Source: a virus. From it: a stretch of 44,815 nt of DNA. The position numbers were made by a program, and so were the translations under genes. Positions within the stretch are counted from its first letter, which is position 1; each line of letters starts with the position of its first letter. Positions 17,643-26,697 of the stretch are shown here, one piece after another. The stretch spans positions 1 through 44,815 of the IMG/VR virus record IMGVR_UViG_3300013772_000021, one strand, 5' to 3'. The notes below the pieces were generated by a model. The model had not been told where the DNA came from and did no database searches. It worked only from the letters and a program-made list of their open reading frames with translations.

Positions 17643-20540
17643 ATGGCTAATTCTCCAAGCACCAAAATAAAGGGCCTATATTCATACCCTAATCCCCTCG
17701 GTGAAGTACCGAAGGGTGCGCTCGCCATTGCCGACAACATCGTTATTGATGCAGATGGCTCGGCGCAATCTCGTCGAGGCTTTGATGTTCTAGCAGAATC
17801 CATAGGTACTGTTTCCAGCCGAATCAATAAGCTCTTTAGTTACCAGAACCAAGTTCTTGCCCACTACGATGTTAACTCCCTCGCATATAGGAATGTTGGA
17901 ACAGGCTGGTCCCCATACTCCGGTACCTATACGCCCATTAATGCAGCGTCGACTAAGGTTCGTAGCGCTGAAAGTAACAGCAACTTCTACTTCACCACCA
18001 ATAACGGAATCTATCGGCTGGATGCATACACAGGTACTCCAGTTCTGTCTGGCGGGCTTAAGGCCTTGGACGTTAAAGGCACTCTGGTCAATTCAGGTTC
18101 GGGGTATTTGACCAACAATAGTGTTTTGACGACGACAGGTAACACCCACACCACTACCACAATCGATGGGATGACAACGACTGCGGGTGTGTTGGTCGGT
18201 ATGTATGTTAGTGGGACCGGCATTCCAACCGGCACCACGGTTACCTCGATAGTTGCCAACACCTCAGTTGTTTTAAGCCAAGCCGCAACCACGACAGCAT
18301 CAGCAGTTAGTATTCAATTCTATAGTGGCTCACAAACCGCCTACAGAATTCTTTGGGGTTTTAGAGATGCTAACAAAAACTTAATCCTAGGCACGCCCTC
18401 TCAGCGAACGGTTGTCACGAATGTCACGGCGACGGCGTCGGATGTGAATTTGCAGATTACGGTTCCCGCTGGTGCCACAGTCAATCACCTTTACCAAGTC
18501 TACCGAGCACCCTCTACCGTCAACTCCACAGTTGAACCTTCAGATGAAATGCAGCTGGTGTATGAAGGGAATCCTACAGCGGGACAAATCACCGCACTTT
18601 CCATCACACAACCTGATGCTACCTCAGACTCGTTGAAGGGCGCCTACATCTATACGGCATCAAGCCAAGATGGAATTCTTCAGAGTAACGAAGTTCCTCC
18701 ACTCTCAAACGACATTGCGTTTTACCGCAACGTAATGCTGTATGCGAACGTCACCTCTCGTCAGCGACTTAAGCTTACATTGTTGGCAGCGGGTGGAACT
18801 TCGGGCGTGCAGAATGGTGACACTATTACCATTGCTGGTACTACGTACACGGCTAATGGCGTGCAGACTACAGGCACTCTTGCAGGATCTACAACCGTTA
18901 CTGTCACCTCCGCCACGGGAATTTCCATTGGGCAAACTGTCGTCGGTACTGGCATTCAGGTTGGTACAACTGTTACAAATGTCGTTGGCACAGCTGTTAC
19001 GCTAAGTCTTGCCGCTACGGCAAGTGGCGCTGGTATCACACTCTCCTTCTATAAAGAAGGCGCGAACATATTCGCCGTTATCCTAGGCGGTACACCATCG
19101 CAGAATATCCGCGATACGACCAACTCCCTCGTTCGCACCATCAACCAGTCTACCTTAAACACCTCCGTCTACGCTTTCTACACCTCCGCCTACACTGACC
19201 TTCCCGGCAAGATGAACATTGAAGGGCAGACATTAGGTACAGCAGCTTTCTCTGTAACAGCAAGCGCTCACGGAACGGCGTTCACTCCGCAACTCCCAAC
19301 GTCAGGGGTAACAGTTCTGTCGACGGCGGATGTTTATAAGAACGCCATCATGGTCTCTAAGACCGGACAGCCCGAAGCCGTCCCCCTAACCAGCATTTTC
19401 TACGTCGGTAGCGCGGCTTATGGGATAGATCGCATCATCCCCTTACGTGATTCCGTATTCATCTTTAAACAAGACGGAATCTTTAAACTGGTTGGGCAAA
19501 CAAGTTCCAACTTCTACGTCGACGCCTTCGACAACACCACCAAGTTGATTGCACCCGAAACTGCCGTTAACTTAAACAACACCATCTACTGTCTGAGTGA
19601 TCAAGGAGTGGTTAGTGTTTCTGACACCGGCATTAGCGTCGTGTCCCGCCCGATTGAAGGGGATCTCCTAACCCTCCTCGGACTCAACCTAACCAGCGTT
19701 CAGAACCTCTCCTTCGGCATCAGCTACCAGAGTGATCGAAAATACATTCTGGGTATTATTAGCAATGCTATTGATGCAAACCCAACTCAACTCTACGTCT
19801 ACAACCTGTTCACCAATGCCTGGACGAGATGGACGTTGGCTAAGGCGCACGGGATAGTAAACCCGGCGGATAATAAACTCTATCTAGCCGATGCCACTAC
19901 CAACTCTGTCAACTCTGAGCGCAAATCTTATAGTTATTTGGATTACGTTGAGGAGACGTATGCAACCTCGGTTACTTCATCTACTGGACTGTCAGTAGTT
20001 CTTGCAGACCTTACCAATTTAGCAATTGGGGATCTCCTCTATCAAAGCTACTCAGTTAAATCAGTAGTTACTGCGATCAATGTCCCAACCAACACAGTAA
20101 CCGTTCAAGATTCCGTTTCGTGGTCAGGGGCAGCGGTAACTGTATACAAAGCCATCAACTGCATCATCAAACTTCAAGTGCAGACGGGAGATTCTCCAGA
20201 GGTCTTAAAACAGTTTTCAGAGCTGGAAATGTTTTTTCGTAAAGCAAGATTCAACCAAGCAACGCTTACGTTTACATCAGACCTAAGTGGATTTACTGAC
20301 TCGCTAACCTTGACTGGCATTAATAACGGAAGCTTTGGACTCTTTACGTTTGGCGGAGGAACAACGGTGCCTTTTGGTGGTTTGCTGCAACCAGCTCCTA
20401 TCCGCACCTACATCCCGCGCGCTAAACAACGCTGCTCACAATTAAACATCACATTCACTCATCGCGTAGCGTACGGAGATTTTATCCTCGATGGCATCAA
20501 CCTTAAAGAGAGAGCGATCTCAGATAATGTGACAAGGTAG
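17643..20540 (+). CDS. Tail hub / DNA stabilisation protein, gp10-like
   Basis: 965 residues. N-terminal GLYSYPNPLGEVPKGAL, NIVIDADGSAQSRRGFDVL is the opening seen in podovirus hub proteins of the P22 gp10 type. Later IPLRDSVFIFKQDGIFKLVG, LIAPETAVNLNNTIYCLSDQGV and LYVYNLFTNAWTRW are beta-propeller style repeats. Gly/Thr-rich inserts (near residues 176-206 and 424-450) carry a GTGI..GTTVT pattern repeated within the protein. It would plug the channel and anchor the tail. It ends at UAG (20538-20540); the frame stays open beyond that stop into the 140-residue sequence at 20550-20972, so a readthrough product of about 1109 residues is possible. Confidence 0.85.
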   Translation: MANSPSTKIKGLYSYPNPLGEVPKGALAIADNIVIDADGSAQSRRGFDVLAESIGTVSSRINKLFSYQNQVLAHYDVNSLAYRNVGTGWSPYSGTYTPINAASTKVRSAESNSNFYFTTNNGIYRLDAYTGTPVLSGGLKALDVKGTLVNSGSGYLTNNSVLTTTGNTHTTTTIDGMTTTAGVLVGMYVSGTGIPTGTTVTSIVANTSVVLSQAATTTASAVSIQFYSGSQTAYRILWGFRDANKNLILGTPSQRTVVTNVTATASDVNLQITVPAGATVNHLYQVYRAPSTVNSTVEPSDEMQLVYEGNPTAGQITALSITQPDATSDSLKGAYIYTASSQDGILQSNEVPPLSNDIAFYRNVMLYANVTSRQRLKLTLLAAGGTSGVQNGDTITIAGTTYTANGVQTTGTLAGSTTVTVTSATGISIGQTVVGTGIQVGTTVTNVVGTAVTLSLAATASGAGITLSFYKEGANIFAVILGGTPSQNIRDTTNSLVRTINQSTLNTSVYAFYTSAYTDLPGKMNIEGQTLGTAAFSVTASAHGTAFTPQLPTSGVTVLSTADVYKNAIMVSKTGQPEAVPLTSIFYVGSAAYGIDRIIPLRDSVFIFKQDGIFKLVGQTSSNFYVDAFDNTTKLIAPETAVNLNNTIYCLSDQGVVSVSDTGISVVSRPIEGDLLTLLGLNLTSVQNLSFGISYQSDRKYILGIISNAIDANPTQLYVYNLFTNAWTRWTLAKAHGIVNPADNKLYLADATTNSVNSERKSYSYLDYVEETYATSVTSSTGLSVVLADLTNLAIGDLLYQSYSVKSVVTAINVPTNTVTVQDSVSWSGAAVTVYKAINCIIKLQVQTGDSPEVLKQFSELEMFFRKARFNQATLTFTSDLSGFTDSLTLTGINNGSFGLFTFGGGTTVPFGGLLQPAPIRTYIPRAKQRCSQLNITFTHRVAYGDFILDGINLKERAISDNVTR

Positions 20541-20549
20541 GGTAGTTAT

Positions 20550-20972
20550 ATTTTTTTACCGCCAGTACGTAGATTACTTACCGACGACTTCCCCAAAGAA
20601 CAACAAGGCTGGGTAGGTAAATTACTCTCTCCACTAAATCAAGTTTTCCAATCGCTCTCCGTTGGACTTCAACACGGCCTTACATTCCAAGACAACATTG
20701 CGGCGCAGATCTATAGCATCGCATTTAACAACAACATTAACGAACTCTCCTCCGCCCACCCCATACTCATCAAAAGCACGCTCACCACTAACCCTTTCGG
20801 CGTATGGGTCATCAATGCTGTCGATACCAGCACCCAAACGCAACCCCAAGCACTTGTGGGGGCTGTTTTCGTTACCTGGATCTTTAACGCCGCAACCAAT
20901 CAAGTAAACATATCTGCCATTTCAGGGCTGGTGTCCGGCCAACAGTACAAAATTACCCTAATCATTATATAA
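20550..20972 (+). CDS. Phage structural-type protein with ATT as the only plausible start
   Basis: 140 residues, mean composition of a genuine protein: LPPVRRLLTDDFPKEQQGW, then LLSPLNQVFQSLSVGLQHGL, TFQDNIAAQIYSIAF, PFGVWVINAV, NISAISGLVSGQQYKI. The layout (KLLSPLN, GLTFQDN, PFGVWV, I.I..I.GL..G..YKI) resembles a small protein often found after tail hub genes in podoviruses (recalled, not searched). No ATG, GTG or TTG exists in this frame before the conserved part. ATT at 20550 has AGGG 7 nt upstream. It is also in frame with the tail hub, only three codons after that gene's UAG, so stop readthrough is the alternative. A sequencing error turning ATG into ATT would explain it too. Confidence 0.7.
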   Translation: MFLPPVRRLLTDDFPKEQQGWVGKLLSPLNQVFQSLSVGLQHGLTFQDNIAAQIYSIAFNNNINELSSAHPILIKSTLTTNPFGVWVINAVDTSTQTQPQALVGAVFVTWIFNAATNQVNISAISGLVSGQQYKITLIII

Positions 20973-21013
20973 ATTGAGACTCGTTCTCACCTTTAGACCT
21001 CCTATATATATAT

Positions 21014-22552
21014 ATGCCCTACCTATTCAACGACCCCTCCGAAGAAGACCAAAAGAATATGCAAGCTGGTGCAGGTTCTGCGGGTCCCGGTCAGCAAGCG
21101 CCACAACTCTCCAAAGAGTCCGGTAGTTCCTTTGGCGGCTCTGGCGCGTCCGCAATTCAAGGGGGATCTAAAGCCGATGCAACACCCTCTTCGTCCGGCT
21201 CCTTCGTCAACTTACAGAAGTACCTCGATGCCAACGCTGATCAATCTCCCGCCAATCAAATTGCTGGGAGGATTGGTAATGAGGCGGGTAAAGCTAGTGG
21301 GGATCTTAACTCTGCAACGAACAGCTTCACCACCAAAGCCGAGGGCGCAACCACTCATTACAATAAAGACCTGGTTGATAACTCTCTTAAAGATCCGACG
21401 GCAGCGGCTAATGATCCTAATCAACTTGGCGCATTCCAAAAGCAACTGAACGCTTCCTATGGCTCCGGCCCCAAGTCTCTCAATGATGTTTCTGGCTATG
21501 ATCCCAATGAAGGCGCCAATGCTCAGTCTCTCGTCGATCAGACGAAAAGTGAAAATGGTCAGTTCGGTTTATTGCAGAGATATTTCGGGGGGCCTAATCA
21601 ATACTCCAGAGGCGAGCAGGGTCTAGATCAATACTTGTTGCAGGCGGCTCCAGGAAGCCCACAAGCATTAAAGAGCGTTCAAGATAAGTACGGAAATATT
21701 GCCCAGCAGTATGGGAACGCTCAAGCGGCAGCCCAAGATCTATATGGGAAAGATAGTGCTGAGACAAAACAAGCGCATGATTATGCGCAGGCTCAATATG
21801 GTGGAGCTAACACCAACCTTCAGAATGATGTCACAACTGCACTTGGGAATGCAAAAACCCAGCAGACAACTAAGTATAACGATCTTAATAGTGCGTTAAC
21901 CGGGCGGACTATGAGTCAAAGCCAGTTAGAAAAGCTGGGGCTCAATGATAGCCAATACCAACATGATGGCGCGCTTAGACTCTATGGATTACATCCTGAA
22001 AACTATCTGGGTAAAGCAGTAGACCCAACTTTAGGCTCTGTTGCCACAAAGGATCAAGCGGCGAGGTCGGCGGCCTTGGCTAAACTTGGAGGTACAACTA
22101 ATACCTTTCTGCCTGATGGTTCTTTGGCCGGTACTTATACGAGCGACCCAACGTTTAATCGGAGTCAGTTTGGTCAAGATCTTATAGGCAAAGAACAGGC
22201 ATACCAAAACGATCTTAAGAACACAGATAACCTTGTCACTGATCCTTTTTCTGGAGGTACGGCAGACCCAGAAATACACACAGAACCTGGGGCTAAGATG
22301 ACACTCCCTGAAGCAATAGCCCGCTTACTTCCGGCCTCTGAGGCTTACGCCAGGAATCCAGAGGGCAGTAAGTATTATGTCAAGGATGGAAGTAAGGAGC
22401 TGTCTCAGCAATATTCTCACTTACAGGAATTGCTGAAGGCTCGGCAGATTAAAGACGGGTATAGTGACACCCTTTCCTCTAACGGCGTTGCTCCTACTGT
22501 TCCGCCCCCAACCGATCGATTCGCTCCCCGCCCACGACGCGGCGGCGCCTAA
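21014..22552 (+). CDS. Putative ejection (internal virion) protein 1
   Basis: 512 residues, rich in Gln, Gly, Ala, Ser and Asn, with no long hydrophobic stretch. The N-terminus is low-complexity (GAGSAGPGQQAP, SSFGGSGAS), the middle helical and Gln/Asn-rich with many Tyr, the C-terminus Pro/Arg rich (PPPTDRFAPRPRRGGA). Composition and place after the tail hub match internal proteins ejected with DNA. The ATG follows a TATATATATA tract; instead of a Shine-Dalgarno the sequence just upstream is CCTCCT, which resembles the anti-Shine-Dalgarno, so translation start is non-standard. Confidence 0.6.
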   Translation: MPYLFNDPSEEDQKNMQAGAGSAGPGQQAPQLSKESGSSFGGSGASAIQGGSKADATPSSSGSFVNLQKYLDANADQSPANQIAGRIGNEAGKASGDLNSATNSFTTKAEGATTHYNKDLVDNSLKDPTAAANDPNQLGAFQKQLNASYGSGPKSLNDVSGYDPNEGANAQSLVDQTKSENGQFGLLQRYFGGPNQYSRGEQGLDQYLLQAAPGSPQALKSVQDKYGNIAQQYGNAQAAAQDLYGKDSAETKQAHDYAQAQYGGANTNLQNDVTTALGNAKTQQTTKYNDLNSALTGRTMSQSQLEKLGLNDSQYQHDGALRLYGLHPENYLGKAVDPTLGSVATKDQAARSAALAKLGGTTNTFLPDGSLAGTYTSDPTFNRSQFGQDLIGKEQAYQNDLKNTDNLVTDPFSGGTADPEIHTEPGAKMTLPEAIARLLPASEAYARNPEGSKYYVKDGSKELSQQYSHLQELLKARQIKDGYSDTLSSNGVAPTVPPPTDRFAPRPRRGGA

Positions 22553-22604
22553 TATTTCCCTCTAGAATTTAACCTCCCCTCTTTCCTCAAAGGCACACCT
22601 CAAT

Positions 22605-23684
22605 ATGGCATTTGGTTATGACGATTTAATTGGCGGCGCAGCATCTATTGGCGGTGGAATACTTGGTAATATTGCCTCTGAGCCAGATAGGCAGAGGGCA
22701 ATACAGGCGCAGCAGAGCGCTTTAAGAGGTCTTCAAGAACTTCAGACCAACAAGAACAACGTAAACTTTCAGCAGTATAAAAACGCAGGGTCTTTAGATC
22801 CACGACTCCAGAAAACCTTCCAGCAAGGTCAGTCGCAGATGGGCGGGATCAATACTGATCCGCGCTATAAGCAAGCGCAGTTGAGTGCATTGGGTGGGTT
22901 ACAACAGATTGGTCAGAATGGAATGACCATTCAAGATCAGGCGAACCAGAATAAAGTACTGTCGCAACAAAACAGCAACGAGCAGGGAAATCGCCAAGCC
23001 ATTCAGCAATCGATGGCGCAGCGTGGAATGGGGGGTTCCGGTTTCGATCTCGCTTCTCAAATGCTCAATCAGCAACAAAGCGCAAACCGCGCTAATCAAA
23101 CGGGAACGGATATTGCGGCCCAAGCGCAAGCCAGATCTCTGCAAGCGATGCAAGGAGCTGGTCAGTTGGGTTCTCAGATGCAGGGGCAAGATTTTGGTCA
23201 GCAGTCGCAACAGGCGCGGGCGCAGGATGCGATCAATCGTTTCAACACACAGAACCAGCAGCAGGTTGGTGGGCAGAACACGCAGAGGCAAAACGCCGCC
23301 CAGCAATACAATCTAGGCCAAGCACAAACGCTGTCAGATAAAAATACGGCTACAGCGAATAACCAACAGGTACAGAATAACCAGTACAACAACGACTATT
23401 ACAACCAACAATTCCAAAGAGCCCAGGCTGTTGCTGGGCAGCAAAACACTGTGGCGGGCGCATACAACGCAAACGCAAACGCCACTGCCGGAATGTATGG
23501 CGGTATGGGTCAGGGTATTGGAAAAGCGGTTGCGGCGAATAGCGCCGGTAATGCCGCCGATGCTCGTTGGCAAGGGTTAACGTCCGCGCTTCAAGGCGGT
23601 AACACGCCAGCAGCGGGGGGGCTGGCTCAGCAAATTGGTAGCTACAAGATCCCAAAACTCGGGGACGATGAGGAGCCACAATAA
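22605..23684 (+). CDS. Putative ejection (internal virion) protein 2
   Basis: 359 residues, very Gln/Asn/Ala-rich. The N-terminus is a Gly/Ala/Ile stretch (GGAASIGGGILGNIAS) that may be membrane-active, followed by long Gln-rich helix (QSALRGLQELQTNKNNVNFQ). The middle is almost pure Q, N, G, A (QQQVGGQNTQRQNAAQQYN). Such proteins in P22-like phages are small ejection proteins that insert in the host envelope. Good Shine-Dalgarno (AAAGG) upstream. Next gene starts 3 nt after the stop. Confidence 0.6.
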   Translation: MAFGYDDLIGGAASIGGGILGNIASEPDRQRAIQAQQSALRGLQELQTNKNNVNFQQYKNAGSLDPRLQKTFQQGQSQMGGINTDPRYKQAQLSALGGLQQIGQNGMTIQDQANQNKVLSQQNSNEQGNRQAIQQSMAQRGMGGSGFDLASQMLNQQQSANRANQTGTDIAAQAQARSLQAMQGAGQLGSQMQGQDFGQQSQQARAQDAINRFNTQNQQQVGGQNTQRQNAAQQYNLGQAQTLSDKNTATANNQQVQNNQYNNDYYNQQFQRAQAVAGQQNTVAGAYNANANATAGMYGGMGQGIGKAVAANSAGNAADARWQGLTSALQGGNTPAAGGLAQQIGSYKIPKLGDDEEPQ

Positions 23685-23687
23685 TTT

Positions 23688-25112
23688 ATGCCCTCGATGC
23701 AAGATGTTTTAGATTATTTTAGAAATAAACATGATGGTGATCAGTCTAGCGCTGACGATGCCCTACAAAGTGAGACGGAAGCAATAAATGCGCCCCGCAC
23801 CGACTTCCATACACCAGACATGAAGCAGGACGTTGAAGATCGTGTGGCTGCAAGCAATATAGGGCATCAGTATGACGCCCTGTCGACTCCAGTTCCGCAT
23901 GTAGTTCCAGACCCCAGCGCCTCTCCAGCCGATTTCGTCCCTACTCCTCCTCCTGCTGTCACAATGACACCGCCCGCTTCCAAAGCAGGGGGGAGTGGTA
24001 GTACAGACGACGCTGCGAAAGATAATAAAGTCGGCTCCTCCAGTGATCAAATCCGCGCGATGCTTGAAGAGAAGTATGGACTGGGTAAGCTGGGTACTCC
24101 TGCCCTTATGCAAGCGATGCAAGACAGCGCGCAGGGACAATCTTCGGCGATGAAGGCGGAAGCGTTTGCTGACATGGGTGCGGCGCTGACAAGAGGGGCG
24201 ACGAAAGTTGATCCTGCGTTCTACAACAAGTTAGCGGACCAAGCTAAGCAGGGTCCTGCGCAGATTGAAGCTCTTCGTAAGTCCCAGACCGAAAACATGC
24301 AGAACGATGCCACACTAGATAAGATGGCAGATGAAAAAGATGCTACCGATCCTAACTCCAGAACGTCCAGAATCACCCAAGGTCTCTACCAAGGGGAAGC
24401 AGCAAAATATGGACTTAACGTGGGTGATCTCCGTTTGATGGGGGCTGCAGATATTAGGACATTCCTCGATAAGCCTTTTGAAAATGCATCCAAACTGCAG
24501 TCTGTGCTTATTGCAAAGCAAACAGCAATAGAAACAGCCCACATCTACAAAGACATAGGGTTTACGAATCAGGCACAGAGCGCGCTTGATCATGATGATC
24601 AATTTAAGCAGGCAATAAAGAATGAGGTTGGTGGAAGAAACTTAGCGACCCAGTTGGATCTAGCCAGTACCGATCCCGTTGCATACTCGATGTTTCCTCT
24701 TGCGTTTGTTCGAAGCCTTGTTAACCGAGTTAACCCACAAGAACTGAAGGCCGCTACGGGCGGTCAGGATCTTGACTCCTGGTTACAAAGGGCGATTTAC
24801 AAACCAACCTCTGGCACCATCAATCCTAAAGACCTTCAAGGTTTCCGCCAAATAGTTAACGCCGGTCTCCAATCAGCGGGGCAAGAAAAAGCTCTCGCCA
24901 TTCAACGTCATGCTGGTCAGTTTAGTGCGGCTACGGGAATGTCTCGTGATCAAGCATCCTACAAGTTAAGTGGAGATAATAATAATAGTATGCCAGGGGC
25001 TCAGACAATGCCCTTGTCACCAGGTACAGATCAGGCAGCTATCCAATGGGCTCAGCAGAACCCGACCGATCCCCGTGCTGCAAGAATTCTTAGCTTACAT
25101 GGAGCCCAATAA
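23688..25112 (+). CDS. Putative ejection (internal virion) protein 3
   Basis: 474 residues. N-terminal acidic region, then a Pro/Ala/Ser-rich linker (TPPPAVTMTPPASKAGG), then mostly helical Gln/Ala/Lys-rich sequence to the end; no transmembrane helix or enzymatic motif (no transglycosylase EXES-type pattern seen). It belongs to the run of four consecutive internal-protein-like genes. Function assigned from position and composition only. Confidence 0.55.
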   Translation: MPSMQDVLDYFRNKHDGDQSSADDALQSETEAINAPRTDFHTPDMKQDVEDRVAASNIGHQYDALSTPVPHVVPDPSASPADFVPTPPPAVTMTPPASKAGGSGSTDDAAKDNKVGSSSDQIRAMLEEKYGLGKLGTPALMQAMQDSAQGQSSAMKAEAFADMGAALTRGATKVDPAFYNKLADQAKQGPAQIEALRKSQTENMQNDATLDKMADEKDATDPNSRTSRITQGLYQGEAAKYGLNVGDLRLMGAADIRTFLDKPFENASKLQSVLIAKQTAIETAHIYKDIGFTNQAQSALDHDDQFKQAIKNEVGGRNLATQLDLASTDPVAYSMFPLAFVRSLVNRVNPQELKAATGGQDLDSWLQRAIYKPTSGTINPKDLQGFRQIVNAGLQSAGQEKALAIQRHAGQFSAATGMSRDQASYKLSGDNNNSMPGAQTMPLSPGTDQAAIQWAQQNPTDPRAARILSLHGAQ

Positions 25113-25114
25113 CT

Positions 25115-26665
25115 GTGCCATTCGATCCTGATGCATATCTGGCCTCTAAAGGAATTGATAATAATCCCACAAAGCCGAGTAGTAGCGGTTTTGATCCTGA
25201 TGCCTACCTGGCCTCTAAGGGGATTTCATCAGACAATGTAGCCACTCCGCAAGACGCTGGCGTTGGTGACGCCCTTGCACGCGGCGCGGGTCACGTTGCC
25301 TTTGGTGAACAAATTGGTGGGGGACTTGGCGCCCTGCAAGATCAAATAACAGGAGCGAATCCCGACGAGACTTTGCTGAATAGTTATCGAAGACACCGCG
25401 ATGCCCTAAACCAGCATTATAAAGACGCCGTAAAGAATCACCCAATCGCTTCATTGCTTGGTGAACTCGGCGGCGGCACTGCATTGGGGCTGGCGACGGG
25501 TGGACTAGGAGAAGCTGCTGGTCTAGGTTCCGTGGCTTCTCCGATCCTAAGAGGCGCTATACAAGGTGCTGGGGATGCCGGATTGATGGGCGCCAGCACC
25601 AGCGATGCCGATTTGACTAAAGGTCAAGTTGGTCAGTTTGCCGGAGACGTTGGTAAGAGTGCTGTGGGTGGTGCGGTTGTTGGCGGCGTGATGGGTAAAG
25701 TCGGCGACGCGCTTTCATCGGAGAGTCTTAAACACGGCGCGAATGAGTTGGCAGTAAAGAGTCTTAAGGGTTCTGCGGGTCAGTACGCAGATCTTGGCGA
25801 AGAGGGTCAGCAGAAGCTGGGTGATTGGCTGCTTAAGAATAAGGGCGTCAAGTTCGGTGATAAAGCAAAGGACAGTTTAGAGAATATTCAAGCCCTGAAA
25901 GAGTCTGCTGGCTCGGACATGGGTAAGATCATCGACGAGCAAGGAGCGGCGTTCGATCCCAAAGCACTCTCCGAAACTGCCCAACAACAAGTCATGCCGG
26001 GAGTTACTGAAGGCACCCTGTTGAAGCCACAAATTAATGCGGCGCAGTCCGCTATTGACGAGCTGGCGACCAAAGGCTCCCCTCTCGCAGACGGCACCAG
26101 TGGCCCAATCTCCTTTAGCCAACTACAACAGCTTAAGTCTAATTTAGGTAAGGCTGCATACAACCCATTAGGCAGCGTCGAGAAAGAGGGCCTAGTACCA
26201 GTAGAACGTTTCCTCAATGATCAACTCGAAGGAGCCGTTGATGCTAGCGGAGATCAACTACCAGCTTTGCAAGTGGCGAAGGGTGATTATGGGGCTGCGT
26301 CTAAGGCTGAATTATTAGCCGAAAAAGGCGCGTCCCGCGGCTTCGCAAACCAAGGATTTGGATTAGGCGACAAGACGGCAGCTATCGGTGGAATGCAGGC
26401 GATGGGGCCGAAGGGTATGCTGGTTGGCGCCCTCAACAAGTTGACACGAGAACGAGGTCAGTCCGCCGTCGCCGTCACCATGGATAAATTATCTCAGCTC
26501 GCCACTCATGATCCTGGAAGTCTAGGTCACTATGCCGGAGTGATTGCAAATGCGTCAGCACGGGGACCGGCTGCTCTAGCGGTTACCCACTTTCTCCTTA
26601 GCCAAAAGAATCAAGATTACCGAGAGATGACGGATAAGCTATCTGATACTTCTGACCAACATTGA
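25115..26665 (+). CDS. Putative ejection (internal virion) protein 4 with repeated N-terminal motif
   Basis: 516 residues, GTG start right after the stop of the preceding gene. The N-terminus has two copies of a 13-residue motif, FDPDAYLASKGI (residues ~3-14 and ~25-36), a motif style known from phage ejection proteins. Then a Gly/Ala/Leu-rich region (about residues 60-210: GGGTALGLATGGLGEAAGLG, SAVGGAVVGGVMGKVG) that could insert into membranes, and a helical, Gln/Ala-rich C-terminal half. It would be the large membrane-active component of the ejection set. The stop codon lies just after the -35 element of the downstream promoter begins. Confidence 0.6.
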   Translation: MPFDPDAYLASKGIDNNPTKPSSSGFDPDAYLASKGISSDNVATPQDAGVGDALARGAGHVAFGEQIGGGLGALQDQITGANPDETLLNSYRRHRDALNQHYKDAVKNHPIASLLGELGGGTALGLATGGLGEAAGLGSVASPILRGAIQGAGDAGLMGASTSDADLTKGQVGQFAGDVGKSAVGGAVVGGVMGKVGDALSSESLKHGANELAVKSLKGSAGQYADLGEEGQQKLGDWLLKNKGVKFGDKAKDSLENIQALKESAGSDMGKIIDEQGAAFDPKALSETAQQQVMPGVTEGTLLKPQINAAQSAIDELATKGSPLADGTSGPISFSQLQQLKSNLGKAAYNPLGSVEKEGLVPVERFLNDQLEGAVDASGDQLPALQVAKGDYGAASKAELLAEKGASRGFANQGFGLGDKTAAIGGMQAMGPKGMLVGALNKLTRERGQSAVAVTMDKLSQLATHDPGSLGHYAGVIANASARGPAALAVTHFLLSQKNQDYREMTDKLSDTSDQH

Positions 26666-26691
26666 TTTATCCGACCATTATCGGTTATAAT
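26662..26691 (+). promoter_or_regulatory. Sigma-70-like promoter of the lysis cassette
   Basis: TTGATT (26662-26667), 18-bp spacer, TATAAT (26686-26691). Predicted start of transcription is around 26698, which is the A of the ATG of the next gene, so this mRNA would be leaderless. The -35 overlaps the end of the ejection gene. A palindrome overlaps the -10 (next entry). Confidence 0.75.
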
Positions 26692-26693
26692 GG
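26675..26693. promoter_or_regulatory. Palindromic operator candidate overlapping the -10 box
   Basis: CCATTAT (26675-26681), 5-nt spacer, ATAATGG (26687-26693): perfect 7-bp arms. The same CATTAT-N5-ATAATG core is at 31120-31136. Covering the -10 box, a bound dimer would block the promoter. Confidence 0.55.
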
Positions 26694-26697
26694 CATA

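Noticed and set aside
20662-20907. Frames of 81 (+) and 89 (-) codons in the gap after the tail hub
   Set aside because: Both are shadows of the 140-residue frame at 20550-20972, which has the protein-like composition.
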